Of a DNA stretch of 64,000 nucleotides, positions 25,486 through 33,266 are shown piece by piece. The translations under genes and the position numbers were made by a program. The notes under the pieces were generated by a model. The model saw only the letters and a list, made by a program, of their open reading frames with translations, did not search any database and was not told the origin of the DNA. Source of the DNA: an uncultured Clostridia bacterium (GTDB taxonomy: Bacteria > Bacillota > Clostridia > Christensenellales > Borkfalkiaceae); NCBI GenBank assembly GCA_947630705.1, contig CANRIK010000004.1, forward strand, positions 43,007-107,006. Direction: 5' to 3'. Every line of letters starts with the position of its first letter. Within the stretch, counting starts at the first letter, position 1.

Positions 25486-27297
25486 ATGGGAAAAGTAATA
25501 GGAATAGATTTGGGAACCACCAATTCCTGCGTGGCGGTAATGGAGGGCGGAGAGCCCGTAGTAATAGCCAACAGCGAGGGCAACAGAACGACCCCTTCGG
25601 TCGTATCTTTCAAGGCTGACGGAACGCGTATAGTCGGACAGGCGGCGAAGCGCCTTGCCGTAGCTCAACCGGAAAAGACGGTTATATCAATAAAGCGTCA
25701 CATGGGCGAAGCGTACAAGGTCAATATTGAAAAGGGCTACTCGCCTCAGGAAATTTCGGCAATGATCTTAACTAAACTCAAAACCGACGCCGAAAGTTAT
25801 CTCGGCGGAAAAGTTACCGACGCCGTAATAACCTGTCCCGCATACTTCAACGATTCCCAGCGTCAGGCCACCAAGGACGCCGGCAAGATAGCCGGACTCA
25901 ATGTTTTGCGTATAATAAACGAGCCTACCGCAGCCGCGCTCGCTTACGGTCTCGACAAGCAGGAAGGCAGCCAGAAGGTCATGATTTACGACCTCGGCGG
26001 CGGCACGTTCGATGTTTCCATTCTCGAAATAGGCGACGGAGTTTTCGAAGTTCTTGCCACCAACGGCGATACTCATCTCGGCGGCGACGATTTCGATAAC
26101 AAGATTATAAACTTCCTTGTCGAGTCTTTCAAACGCGACACGGGCGTAGACCTCTCCAAAGACAAAATGGCAATGCAGAGACTCAAAGAAGCGGCCGAAA
26201 AGGCAAAAATAGAGCTCTCCGGCATGAACAGCACCAACATAAACCTTCCTTTCATAACGGTAGTGGACGGCGCTCCCCAGCACCTCGATATCGATCTTTC
26301 GAAGCAGAAGTTCGACTCTTTGACGGCCGACCTTGTAGAGCGCACCGTCGAACCCATGAAGAAGGCAATGGCCGACGCCGGTCTCACCTATTCCGACATA
26401 TCGAAAGTGATTATGGTCGGCGGCTCCACGAGAATTCCGGCCGTCTATGAAAAAGTAAAGAGCATTACGGGCAAGGATCCCTTCAAGGGAATCAACCCCG
26501 ACGAATGTGTGGCAATCGGAGCGGCAATTCAGGGCGGCGTTCTTTCGGGCGAAGTCAAAGACGTACTTCTGCTCGACGTAATGCCCCTCACTCTCGGCAT
26601 TGAGACGCTCGGCGGAGTATCCACTCCTCTGATAGAGAGAAACACCACCATACCCGTAAAGAAGAGTCAGGTATTCTCCACCGCGGCGGACAATCAGCCG
26701 GGCGTGGAAATAAACGTTCTCCAAGGCGAAAGAAAATTTGCCAGAGACAATAAATCCCTCGGCAGGTTCATGCTGACGGATATTCCTCCGGCTCCTCGCG
26801 GCGTGCCCCAGATAGAGGTTACCTTCGACGTGGACGCAAACGGTATAGTCAACGTCACCGCAAAAGATTTGGGCACGGGCAAGAGCACCAATATAACCAT
26901 AACGGCTTCCACAAATCTCTCCGAAGAGGATATCGACAAGGCGGTAAAGGACGCCGAGAAGTATGCCGAAGAGGATAAGAAGCGCAAGGAAGCGGTTGAC
27001 AATAAGAACAATCTCGAAGGCATGATAGACAGCCTCGAAAAGACCGTAAAGGAAGCAGGCGACAAGCTCTCCGAAGACGATAAAAAGATAGTCGAGGACG
27101 CGGTTGCAAAGGCAAAGACGGAACTCGATTCGGGAGATGACGAGCGCATTAAGGCGGCTATGGAAACTCTCACGAAGGATATCCAGCCCGTAATAGCCAA
27201 AATTTATCAGCAGGCCGGCGGACAGGGCAACGCCGGAGGCGGAAACGCCGGCGGAACAAACGGCGGAAACAATGGCGGCGAGGACGAATTTATTTAA
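25486..27297 (+). CDS. dnaK: Molecular chaperone DnaK (Hsp70)
   Basis: ATP-dependent Hsp70 chaperone of 603 residues. ATPase domain: [19 protein letters not shown], the [15 protein letters not shown] phosphate loop and [15 protein letters not shown]. The linker [13 protein letters not shown] precedes the substrate-binding beta domain (from about 360), and a helical lid ends in a Gly/Asn-rich tail (GGGNAGGTNGG) before EDEFI. The ATPase domain lacks the insert typical of Gram-negative DnaK, as is usual for Gram-positives. AAAAGGAG precedes the ATG; grpE ends 30 bases upstream. Confidence 0.98.
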   Translation: MGKVIGIDLGTTNSCVAVMEGGEPVVIANSEGNRTTPSVVSFKADGTRIVGQAAKRLAVAQPEKTVISIKRHMGEAYKVNIEKGYSPQEISAMILTKLKTDAESYLGGKVTDAVITCPAYFNDSQRQATKDAGKIAGLNVLRIINEPTAAALAYGLDKQEGSQKVMIYDLGGGTFDVSILEIGDGVFEVLATNGDTHLGGDDFDNKIINFLVESFKRDTGVDLSKDKMAMQRLKEAAEKAKIELSGMNSTNINLPFITVVDGAPQHLDIDLSKQKFDSLTADLVERTVEPMKKAMADAGLTYSDISKVIMVGGSTRIPAVYEKVKSITGKDPFKGINPDECVAIGAAIQGGVLSGEVKDVLLLDVMPLTLGIETLGGVSTPLIERNTTIPVKKSQVFSTAADNQPGVEINVLQGERKFARDNKSLGRFMLTDIPPAPRGVPQIEVTFDVDANGIVNVTAKDLGTGKSTNITITASTNLSEEDIDKAVKDAEKYAEEDKKRKEAVDNKNNLEGMIDSLEKTVKEAGDKLSEDDKKIVEDAVAKAKTELDSGDDERIKAAMETLTKDIQPVIAKIYQQAGGQGNAGGGNAGGTNGGNNGGEDEFI

Positions 27298-27313
27298 GTC
27301 ATCAGGTTATGAG

Positions 27314-27341
27314 CAAGGGGTGTTAAACTTAACACCCCTTG
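27314..27341. repeat. Perfect inverted repeat between dnaK and dnaJ
   Basis: 13-bp arms CAAGGGGTGTTAA/TTAACACCCCTTG around AC. There is no T-run after it. It could be an operator, or a hairpin that sets the dnaK:dnaJ ratio by processing or attenuation. Confidence 0.75.
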
Positions 27342-27377
27342 AACAAGTTAAAAGAATATTTTCCATTCGGTAGTTTT

Positions 27378-28523
27378 ATGGCAGATAAAAAGAATTACTA
27401 CGATATCCTCGGCGTCTCCAAAACGGCGTCGCAGGACGAGATAAAGTCGGCGTACAGAAAACTTGCAAAACAATATCATCCCGATTTCCACCCGGGCGAC
27501 GCTGCCGCGGCGGAAAAGTTCAAGGAGATAAACGAGGCGAACGAAACTCTATCCGACGAGAATAAGCGTAAGCAGTACGACTACGAACTCGAACATCCCG
27601 GCATGAGCGGCAATCCCTTCGGCGGCGGCTTCGGCGGTTTCGGAGAGGGCGGTTTCGGCGGCTTCGAGGATATAATAAACTCGGTTTTCGGCGGCGGTTT
27701 CGGAGCTTCGCGTCAGTCGGTAACTCCGCGCGGCGACGATATCCAGCAAACGGTAACGCTGTCCTTTCTCGACGCAATAAAGGGCTGTACAAAGACCGTT
27801 CGCTATATGCGCAACGAGCCGTGTACGGCATGCTCCGGAACGGGAGCGAAGGGCGGTACGGCTTTCCAGAAATGTACGCGTTGCGGCGGTAACGGAAAGG
27901 TCAAGTATCAACAGGACACCATATTCGGCAGGACCATTCAGGTCGGAGTCTGTCCGGAGTGCAACGGCACGGGTAAGAAGATTCTCGAAAGATGTCCCGA
28001 CTGCAAGGGCAGAGGTTTCTTGCGCAACGAGACGGTCGTAACCGTAAATATTCCTGCCGGAGTGGACACTACCAATCAAATAAGGAAGCGCGGCTACGGT
28101 CAGGCGGCCGGCAACGGCGGCGAGAGCGGAGATCTGTATATAAATTTCCGCATTGAACCCCATAAGATGCTTCGTCGCGACGGCAGAGATCTGTATGTAA
28201 CAGTGCCGATATCCTATAAGACTGCCGTGCTCGGCGGCAAAATACAGGTCCCGGGCATAGACGACCCGATTGAGTTGACTGTTCCGGAGGGAACGGCTTC
28301 GGGCACGCGATTCACCATTCGCGGCAAGGGCGTCAGAACGAATATGGGTACGGGTAATTTATACGTGACGGTGGAAATAGACATACCCACAAAACTCAAC
28401 CGAGACCAAGCCAAGAAATTGCAGGAATACGAGGACGCCATTCCTTTAAAATCCTGCGATAATATGCAGAGGTATTCCAACAATCTTTCCGCCGTATACG
28501 GCAAAAAGGTCGATAAACAGTAA
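27378..28523 (+). CDS. dnaJ: Chaperone protein DnaJ (Hsp40)
   Basis: Type I Hsp40 that stimulates DnaK ATPase. J domain at residues 4-68 with YYDILGV and the HPD motif in KQYHPDFH; a Gly/Phe-rich linker ([15 protein letters not shown]); four zinc-binding repeats [32 protein letters not shown]; then the substrate-binding C-terminal domains. 381 residues, normal length. I start at ATG 27378 because it gives the family N-terminus (MADKKNYYD); an in-frame TTG at 27339 lies within the inverted repeat. The SD is weak. Confidence 0.97.
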   Translation: MADKKNYYDILGVSKTASQDEIKSAYRKLAKQYHPDFHPGDAAAAEKFKEINEANETLSDENKRKQYDYELEHPGMSGNPFGGGFGGFGEGGFGGFEDIINSVFGGGFGASRQSVTPRGDDIQQTVTLSFLDAIKGCTKTVRYMRNEPCTACSGTGAKGGTAFQKCTRCGGNGKVKYQQDTIFGRTIQVGVCPECNGTGKKILERCPDCKGRGFLRNETVVTVNIPAGVDTTNQIRKRGYGQAAGNGGESGDLYINFRIEPHKMLRRDGRDLYVTVPISYKTAVLGGKIQVPGIDDPIELTVPEGTASGTRFTIRGKGVRTNMGTGNLYVTVEIDIPTKLNRDQAKKLQEYEDAIPLKSCDNMQRYSNNLSAVYGKKVDKQ

Positions 28524-28550
28524 ATTGTAAAAGATATGTAAATATAAAAT

Positions 28551-28587
28551 ATAAAAGCCGTGGACGCATGAGCGCCACGGCTTTTAT
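28551..28587 (+). terminator. Terminator after dnaJ
   Basis: 13-bp stem ATAAAAGCCGTGG/CCACGGCTTTTAT with an 11-base loop. The T-rich 3' arm makes it usable in both directions, for dnaJ and for the small minus-strand gene at 28614. Confidence 0.85.
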
Positions 28588-28613
28588 ATTATTTTGGAGG
28601 TAAAATGAAACAC

Positions 28614-28757
28614 TTATAAAGCATAAGAAGAATTTACATCTGCGGAAGTTCCCACAACATCGTCCCATAATATGTCACATCCGGCAAAGGATGCGGCGCA
28701 GGCCGCTATAATGCATGCGGCAATCGCGGCAAATAATAATTTTTTCTTACTTTTCAT
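28614..28757 (-). CDS. Small lipoprotein-like peptide (47 residues)
   Basis: A short open frame of 47 codons. The N-terminus MKSKKKLLFAAIAACIIAAC has a basic head and a hydrophobic core, followed by AASFAGCD, which resembles a lipobox (Phe-Ala-Gly-Cys) for signal peptidase II. A mature peptide of only about 21 residues (from CDILWDD) would remain. No close homologue comes to mind. The SD is weak (GATGAG). It sits convergent to dnaJ with a shared terminator, and an AT-rich non-coding stretch lies upstream. It could be a real small secreted lipopeptide or a decayed lipoprotein gene. Confidence 0.55.
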   Translation of the reverse strand: MKSKKKLLFAAIAACIIAACAASFAGCDILWDDVVGTSADVNSSYAL

Positions 28758-29161
28758 ATTTTCTCATCTATTGTTTATAGAATCACACGGCAAACCTTAC
28801 TGCCGATTATATTAAATAACAAATTACTTTATTTGTCAATAGTTTCGAAAAAATTTTTACTTCAAATACACATAGTTTACTCATTTCTATCACTTTTGCC
28901 GTCTTTTATGCAAATTTAATGAATAAAAAGCGAATGTGGAAAACTTTTTTTAAAATATTGACGAAATTTGCCTTAAAATGTTCCAAATCGGGCTAATTTA
29001 AAGAGCGTGTTGATAAATTGTGGATAACTTTTATACATATTTGCATTTTCGGCGAATATTGGATAATAAATGTTGACAACTTTTTGTGGACAAATGTGAG
29101 TAAATATGCCCATACGTATTGATTTTTCCGCAGTTATCCACAATTTTCCGTCCGTGCGTAA
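28758..29161. other. AT-rich non-coding region with a DnaA-box cluster
   Basis: No gene seen in 404 bases. Matches to the DnaA box TTATCCACA: TGTGGAAAA at 28935-28943 (reverse of TTTTCCACA), TGTGGATAA at 29019-29027 (reverse of the perfect box), TGTGGACAA at 29085-29093 (reverse of TTGTCCACA), and TTATCCACA at 29134-29142. The surrounding sequence is very AT-rich. Candidate replication origin or DnaA titration site; dnaA itself is not in the window. Confidence 0.65.
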
Positions 29162-30034
29162 TTAAAAATTATACGTTTTTTTGCCGCGGACTATAACTTT
29201 TCCCTTGCAATCGTAAGCGGTCACGTCGTTGACGATCTTGTCCACTTTGTCGCAGACGATGACTCCCGAAAGAGGGCTTCTTATCGAAAGTATTCCGCCC
29301 TTGATATCCGCGTCCGTTTCGGAAAGTTCGAAAGCCAGATCGCAGTTCTCCGTGCGGCAGTTTATGAGTTTAAGTTTTTTGCAATAGCAGAGGGGCTGCG
29401 TTCCGTCTATGATGCAGTCTTGCAGGGTAAAGTTTTCGGAATACCATGCAAGGTATTCGCCCTTGAACACGCAGTTTTTGGCAACCACGTTTTTGGCATG
29501 CCAGAGGCAGTCTTTGGAAATGATTTCGCAGTTTTCCAAGGTGACGTTTTCGACGTATTGTAGGGGGTATTTGCCGTCGAGACGGCAATTCCTTATAACG
29601 ATATCGCGACTGCCCAGAAGCAGATATTCCGAGAGGACGCGACAGTCTTTCATTTCGAATTCCACGCAGTGCCAGCCCGATTCAAAGGAGGATATGTTGC
29701 AGTTTTCGACGACCGTTTGCGTGCACTCGCGGAAAACTTTTATGCCGTTCAGGTCGCAGTTTCTGAAAACGCCTCGCTTGCCGTACCATACGGCGGCTCG
29801 CGCATTGACGTCCATAACGCAATTTTCCACGCTGTAATCTTCGGCGTGCCAAATGGGATAGCGCAGGGAAAATTTACAGTTCTTCACCGCTATTTTTCTG
29901 CATTCTTTGACGGCGGATTCCCCGTCCTTCGGTCCGGCGAATACGCAGTCGGAGATTTCATAGCCGCAAATATTGTACAGCGCTCTCTCCTCGTCGGTTT
30001 GCAGATGTTCTATTTTTTTCAATCTGTCGTCCAT
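29162..30034 (-). CDS. DUF3737 family protein (right-handed beta-helix)
   Basis: 290-residue protein of the DUF3737 family. Nearly the whole length consists of about 20-residue repeats with regularly spaced Cys-Asn and aromatic residues (for example VVENCNISSFESGWHCVEF, MKDCRVLSEYLLLGSRD, LENCEIISKDCLWHAKN), which fold as a right-handed parallel beta-helix. There is no signal peptide, so it is likely cytoplasmic; function is unknown. ATG 30034 is chosen because a consensus promoter ends seven bases upstream; an in-frame extension to 30112 would lie upstream of that promoter. No SD is present, so the mRNA is probably leaderless. Confidence 0.87.
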   Translation of the reverse strand: MDDRLKKIEHLQTDEERALYNICGYEISDCVFAGPKDGESAVKECRKIAVKNCKFSLRYPIWHAEDYSVENCVMDVNARAAVWYGKRGVFRNCDLNGIKVFRECTQTVVENCNISSFESGWHCVEFEMKDCRVLSEYLLLGSRDIVIRNCRLDGKYPLQYVENVTLENCEIISKDCLWHAKNVVAKNCVFKGEYLAWYSENFTLQDCIIDGTQPLCYCKKLKLINCRTENCDLAFELSETDADIKGGILSIRSPLSGVIVCDKVDKIVNDVTAYDCKGKVIVRGKKTYNF

Positions 30035-30041
30035 ATATTGA

Positions 30042-30070
30042 ATTATAACATCATAACGCCGTCGGGTCAA
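30042..30070 (-). promoter_or_regulatory. Promoter of DUF3737 gene, probably leaderless
   Basis: Minus strand: TTGACC (30065-30070), 17-base spacer, TATAAT (30042-30047). Seven bases separate the -10 box from the ATG at 30034; no SD. Confidence 0.8.
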
Positions 30071-30158
30071 CTTTTTTAACTTTATTTGCGCTTTACAAAA
30101 AATATCCGGCATTTCTTCGGTAATGTTCCGTCTTTACTTTCGGGGAGCCTCTCGCGAG

Positions 30159-30187
30159 TTGACTAATTTTTGCGTTAGTGTTAAAAT
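30159..30187 (+). promoter_or_regulatory. Promoter of nadE
   Basis: TTGACT (30159-30164), 17-base spacer, TAAAAT (30182-30187) with an upstream TG. The leader is about 40 bases and carries GGAAGG before the ATG. Confidence 0.75.
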
Positions 30188-30235
30188 ATTCCGGTCGGGA
30201 GAGAGCCGTGCGAATAAATTCCGGAAGGTATAGAA

Positions 30236-30970
30236 ATGAAAGATGAAATTATCGGTTGGATAAGAGACTATTTTGAAAAGAACGGGAAAAACTGCAAAGC
30301 CGTCGTCGGCATATCGGGAGGAAAGGATTCCTCTGTCTGCGCGGCTCTGCTTGTGGAGGCTCTGGGCAGAGACAGAGTGGTCGGGGTGCTTATGCCGCAG
30401 GGCGTCCAGCACGATATAGACGTGGCGCGCGCTCTTGCCGACTTTCTTAAAATCGAACGCTACGAAATCAATATCGGCGAGGTATACGAAAATCTTGTCG
30501 AAGCAGTGGCGGCCGACGGAAAAATAGACAGGGAGAGCATAAAGTCCAATAAAGCGTTCCGTTCCAACACTCCGGCGCGCATAAGAATGAGCGTTCTCTA
30601 CGGCATATCCGCTCTTGTCGGCGGCAGAGTGGTGAATACTTGCAACAGGTCCGAAGATTACGTGGGCTATTCAACCAAATACGGCGACTCCGCCGGAGAT
30701 TTCAGCCCCATAAGCGACCTCTTGGTATGCGAAGTGAAAAAATTAGGCTACGAACTCGGCTTGCCCTCCAAGTTCATAGAAAAGACGCCCGAGGACGGGC
30801 TCTCCGGCAAGTCCGACGAGGACAATATGGGATTTACCTATGCCGTTCTGGACAGGTATATATCGACCGGCGAAATAGACGACCCCGAGACAAAGCGCAA
30901 AATAGACAGCATGCATGCGGCAAATCTTCATAAAATTCTGCCCATGCCTTCTTTTAAAAAAAAGAGATAA
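30236..30970 (+). CDS. nadE: NAD(+) synthase, ammonia-dependent type
   Basis: Last step of NAD biosynthesis: amidation of deamido-NAD with ATP. The 244-residue protein is the synthetase domain alone, without the glutaminase domain of the longer form, so it would use ammonia or a separate amidase. The ATP pyrophosphatase loop is VGISGGKDSSVCAALL (residues about 22-37). Other family segments are GRVVNTCNRSEDYVGYSTKYGDSAGDFSP and TPEDGLSGKSDEDNMGFTY, read here in parts. It has its own promoter and stands alone between DUF3737 and the CvpA-like gene. Confidence 0.93.
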   Translation: MKDEIIGWIRDYFEKNGKNCKAVVGISGGKDSSVCAALLVEALGRDRVVGVLMPQGVQHDIDVARALADFLKIERYEINIGEVYENLVEAVAADGKIDRESIKSNKAFRSNTPARIRMSVLYGISALVGGRVVNTCNRSEDYVGYSTKYGDSAGDFSPISDLLVCEVKKLGYELGLPSKFIEKTPEDGLSGKSDEDNMGFTYAVLDRYISTGEIDDPETKRKIDSMHAANLHKILPMPSFKKKR

Positions 30971-31048
30971 ATTCCGTATCAGGCTGTTTCAGACCCTTTC
31001 AATAGGCGCATATGCCCTATTGTACGGGATTATTTGCGGCTAAACGCG

Positions 31049-31077
31049 TTGACTTTTGGTTTTTCTGTCTATATAAT
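31049..31077 (+). promoter_or_regulatory. Promoter of CvpA-like gene
   Basis: TTGACT (31049-31054), 17-base spacer, TATAAT (31072-31077). The predicted start of transcription is near 31084, which rules out the GTG at 31083 as an SD-led start. Confidence 0.82.
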
Positions 31078-31103
31078 ATATCGTGAACTTTCGGAGGTGC
31101 GAA

Positions 31104-31667
31104 TTGGGATACGGCGACTGGATTTTTCTCGGGATTTTGCTGATAGTGGCAGCGCTCGGAGCGCTGCTCGGCTTCGGTAAAACACTCAAATTCATAACGG
31201 GCGGAATAGTCGGGATAATAATTTCGTTTTTGCTGTGTTACTGCTTCGGCGGAGTCATCATGCAACTGCCGTTTGTAAGCGGAATGCTCCGCGATCTCGC
31301 CGCGCATTGGTCGCACATCGGCTGGCTAACCGCCATGCACCTCGAAATTATAATCTACTATATCGCTCTGTTTATAATAACCATGGTGTTGCGCATAATT
31401 ATCGTGCTGTTATTGAAGGGAGTGGTCGAAACAAAAGTGCTTGTAATGCAGATAATCAACAGAGTTTTAGGCGCCGTTCTGCTTTCGGTTCTGTTCTTCC
31501 TTTTGATGTTCTTCGTGTTCCAGATAATAGGCTGGATAGGCGGCGGCACCGAGCGCGATTTCTACAATGCCGTCGCGCTGAACGCCAACGCGATAGTCCG
31601 TCCGCTGTACGATTGGAATCCCATGAACAGCATTGTAATATTCATAAAGGGAATATTTGTAAGATAA
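31104..31667 (+). CDS. CvpA-like integral membrane protein
   Basis: 187-residue protein with four hydrophobic segments (about residues 5-25, 30-55, 85-115 and 125-155), resembling the CvpA/colicin V production family in size and helix layout, with the glycine-rich first hairpin GILLIVAALGALLGFGKTLK. The function of CvpA proteins in Bacillota is poorly defined. Start is TTG 31104, six bases after GGAGG; the in-frame GTG at 31083 coincides with the expected transcript start. A hairpin follows at 31694-31725. Confidence 0.75.
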   Translation: MGYGDWIFLGILLIVAALGALLGFGKTLKFITGGIVGIIISFLLCYCFGGVIMQLPFVSGMLRDLAAHWSHIGWLTAMHLEIIIYYIALFIITMVLRIIIVLLLKGVVETKVLVMQIINRVLGAVLLSVLFFLLMFFVFQIIGWIGGGTERDFYNAVALNANAIVRPLYDWNPMNSIVIFIKGIFVR

Positions 31668-31693
31668 ATACGTTTTAATCGGCTTTAAATGAA

Positions 31694-31725
31694 ATGCGGT
31701 GGGCAATTTTCTTCGCCCGCCGCAT
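31694..31725 (+). terminator. Hairpin between CvpA-like and YlmC-like genes
   Basis: 11-bp stem ATGCGGTGGGC/GCCCGCCGCAT (one T.G pair), 10-base loop, followed by an A/T-rich tail (ATATTTATTTAT) that leads straight into the next ATG. Either a terminator or a leader structure of the next gene. Confidence 0.65.
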
Positions 31726-31737
31726 ATATTTATTTAT

Positions 31738-32112
31738 ATGGAAGTCATTTTTTCCGAACTCAAACAAAAGGAAGTAATAAGCATAGCCGACGGCAGACAT
31801 TTAGGCAAGGTCTGCGATTTGTCGTTTGTTTTTCCCGAGGGCAAGGTTACGGGACTGACCGTAACGGGGTGCAAGGGTTTCAAATTTACCAAGCAGGAAA
31901 TTTTTCTGCCGTTGAAGTGCGTGGTAAGAATAGGAGAGGACGCCGTTCTGGTCAATTTTTCCGAAAATCCTCCTCCGCCGCCGCCCAACGGCAAGGACCG
32001 CCAATACTGTCCTTCGGGCTTCCAGCCTCCGGCTCCGCCGCCACCGCCGTTCTGTCCGCCGCCTCCGGCTCCGCCGCCGCAATCGAGGCGAAGTCTCGAC
32101 GAATACGAGTGA
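31738..32112 (+). CDS. YlmC/YmxH-family PRC-barrel protein with proline-rich tail
   Basis: 124-residue protein. Residues 1-80 match the YlmC/YmxH sporulation-associated PRC-barrel family (SELKQKEVISIADGRHLGKV, then CDLSFVFPEGKVTGL). The remainder is an unusual tail with runs of proline (PPPPPPNGK; PPAPPPPPFCPPPPAPPP) broken by two Cys, ending SRRSLDEYE. The family is usually about 85 residues, so the tail is an addition; it may bind partners or be surface-exposed. No SD is found before ATG 31738, which lies 12 bases after a hairpin. A longer frame from 31699 overlaps the hairpin and is less likely. Confidence 0.82.
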   Translation: MEVIFSELKQKEVISIADGRHLGKVCDLSFVFPEGKVTGLTVTGCKGFKFTKQEIFLPLKCVVRIGEDAVLVNFSENPPPPPPNGKDRQYCPSGFQPPAPPPPPFCPPPPAPPPQSRRSLDEYE

Positions 32113-32120
32113 CCCGTCTG

Positions 32121-32498
32121 TCAGAATATATTTTCGAGTTTCAGAGTATATGCGTCGGGCAGATTTTTGGATATTTCTTTCAGAACTTCTATATTTCCCA
32201 GCGCTTCGGCGTACTTCTTGTTGTAAATCAGACCGCACGCTTCGCTCAACCAATAATCTATATAAGAGATATCGTTATGGGGCAGAAAAATCTGCAATTT
32301 CTCCTTTCTGTCGTTCCAAAGCGTTCTAACGGCAAACCCGTCCTCGCGGTTTGCCGTTTCGTTTTCCACTTTTGCGTACAGCGTGTCGAGCGCCTCCGAA
32401 AAATCCTCGAATTGATTTTTTACAAACCATTCGGTGAACACGAACAGTCCTATGCACAAGAGTACGGCGGAGAGAGTATAGATTATAGACTTTACCAT
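32121..32498 (-). CDS. DUF4363 family protein
   Basis: 125-residue protein with one N-terminal membrane helix (SIIYTLSAVLLCIGLFVFTE) and a helical extracytoplasmic part, matching DUF4363 of Bacillota. It overlaps the DUF421 gene by seven bases, a pairing common in spore-formers. Its role is unknown. Confidence 0.85.
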   Translation of the reverse strand: MVKSIIYTLSAVLLCIGLFVFTEWFVKNQFEDFSEALDTLYAKVENETANREDGFAVRTLWNDRKEKLQIFLPHNDISYIDYWLSEACGLIYNKKYAEALGNIEVLKEISKNLPDAYTLKLENIF

Positions 32499-33166
32499 TT
32501 TTCGTTCACCTCAATTTGCAGGATTTCGTACTTTTTATGTTTTTTCTGCAAATAAACTCTGCCCTCGCCGTTCACGGTCATGGCCACAACGTCCTTCGGT
32601 TTTGCGTTTTGCGCCTTTAAGAATTCCCTGAAACTCTCTTTCGTAAAACCGCATTTTTTCGCGTTTTTGACGTCTGTTTTGCCGAGGTCCACCACGATGA
32701 GCGGCAGCGACGGGGAGGCGGATTGCTCCTTTGCGAGAGCCGAAAAGGAGCCGTTGGCCTCGTACAGGCCGTAGTACACGTCGTCGAGATTGAAGTATCC
32801 GGCGGCGCGCATGCTCTCCACGAGGTCGGAAATGTCGAGATTGTTCTTTTTAAGTTGATATTCGTCTATGCCGTCTCTGTTGATTACGACCGAGGGCTTG
32901 CCGCAAATAACCGTTTTAAGCGGTTTGAACCATAGGTCAAGCAGCCAGACAATCTGGTGGAGAATGAATATCGCGACGACAGAAACTATCCCGTATAACA
33001 GCGGAATGGAGGAGTCTGCCATCGGAATACAGGCGAGCTCCGCTATCAACAGGGTAATAACGAATTCGAAGGGTTGCATTTCTCCTATCTGACTTTTGCC
33101 CATCAGCCTCATAATGAAAAGAAGCGTTATAAATATGATTGAAGTGCGGATAAGTACAAGTGCCAT
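32492..33166 (-). CDS. DUF421 family membrane protein (YetF/YrbG-like)
   Basis: 224-residue membrane protein with three N-terminal helices (about residues 3-25, 35-50 and 58-80), containing the family signature FITLLFIMRLMGKSQIGEMQ and PFEFVITLLIAEL. A cytoplasmic domain follows with KPLKTVICGKPSVVINRDG and LVESMRAAGYFNLDDVYYGL. YetF proteins are linked to spores in Bacillus, but their biochemical role is unknown. No clear SD precedes the ATG. It is divergent from folC and co-directional with its overlapping DUF4363 partner. Confidence 0.92.
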   Translation of the reverse strand: MALVLIRTSIIFITLLFIMRLMGKSQIGEMQPFEFVITLLIAELACIPMADSSIPLLYGIVSVVAIFILHQIVWLLDLWFKPLKTVICGKPSVVINRDGIDEYQLKKNNLDISDLVESMRAAGYFNLDDVYYGLYEANGSFSALAKEQSASPSLPLIVVDLGKTDVKNAKKCGFTKESFREFLKAQNAKPKDVVAMTVNGEGRVYLQKKHKKYEILQIEVNEKW

Positions 33167-33203
33167 TTTATGATTAGTATTGTCAAAATAACGCCCAATA
33201 TTC

Positions 33204-33232
33204 TTGATTTATCGGGGCCGTTGTGCTATAAT
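33204..33232 (+). promoter_or_regulatory. Promoter of the folate operon
   Basis: TTGATT (33204-33209), 17-base spacer, TATAAT (33227-33232) with an upstream TG. Transcription would begin near 33239, which excludes an upstream start for folC. Confidence 0.8.
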
Positions 33233-33266
33233 TCCTATTAAATCAAAAAGGGGGAGTATCCCGAGG

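Noticed and set aside
25768..26724. Minus-strand open frame of 318 codons inside dnaK
   Set aside because: An antisense frame of dnaK, commonly mis-called; no independent evidence.
31083..31103. GTG at 31083 as the start of the CvpA-like gene
   Set aside because: It coincides with the predicted transcription start, while the TTG at 31104 has a well-placed GGAGG.
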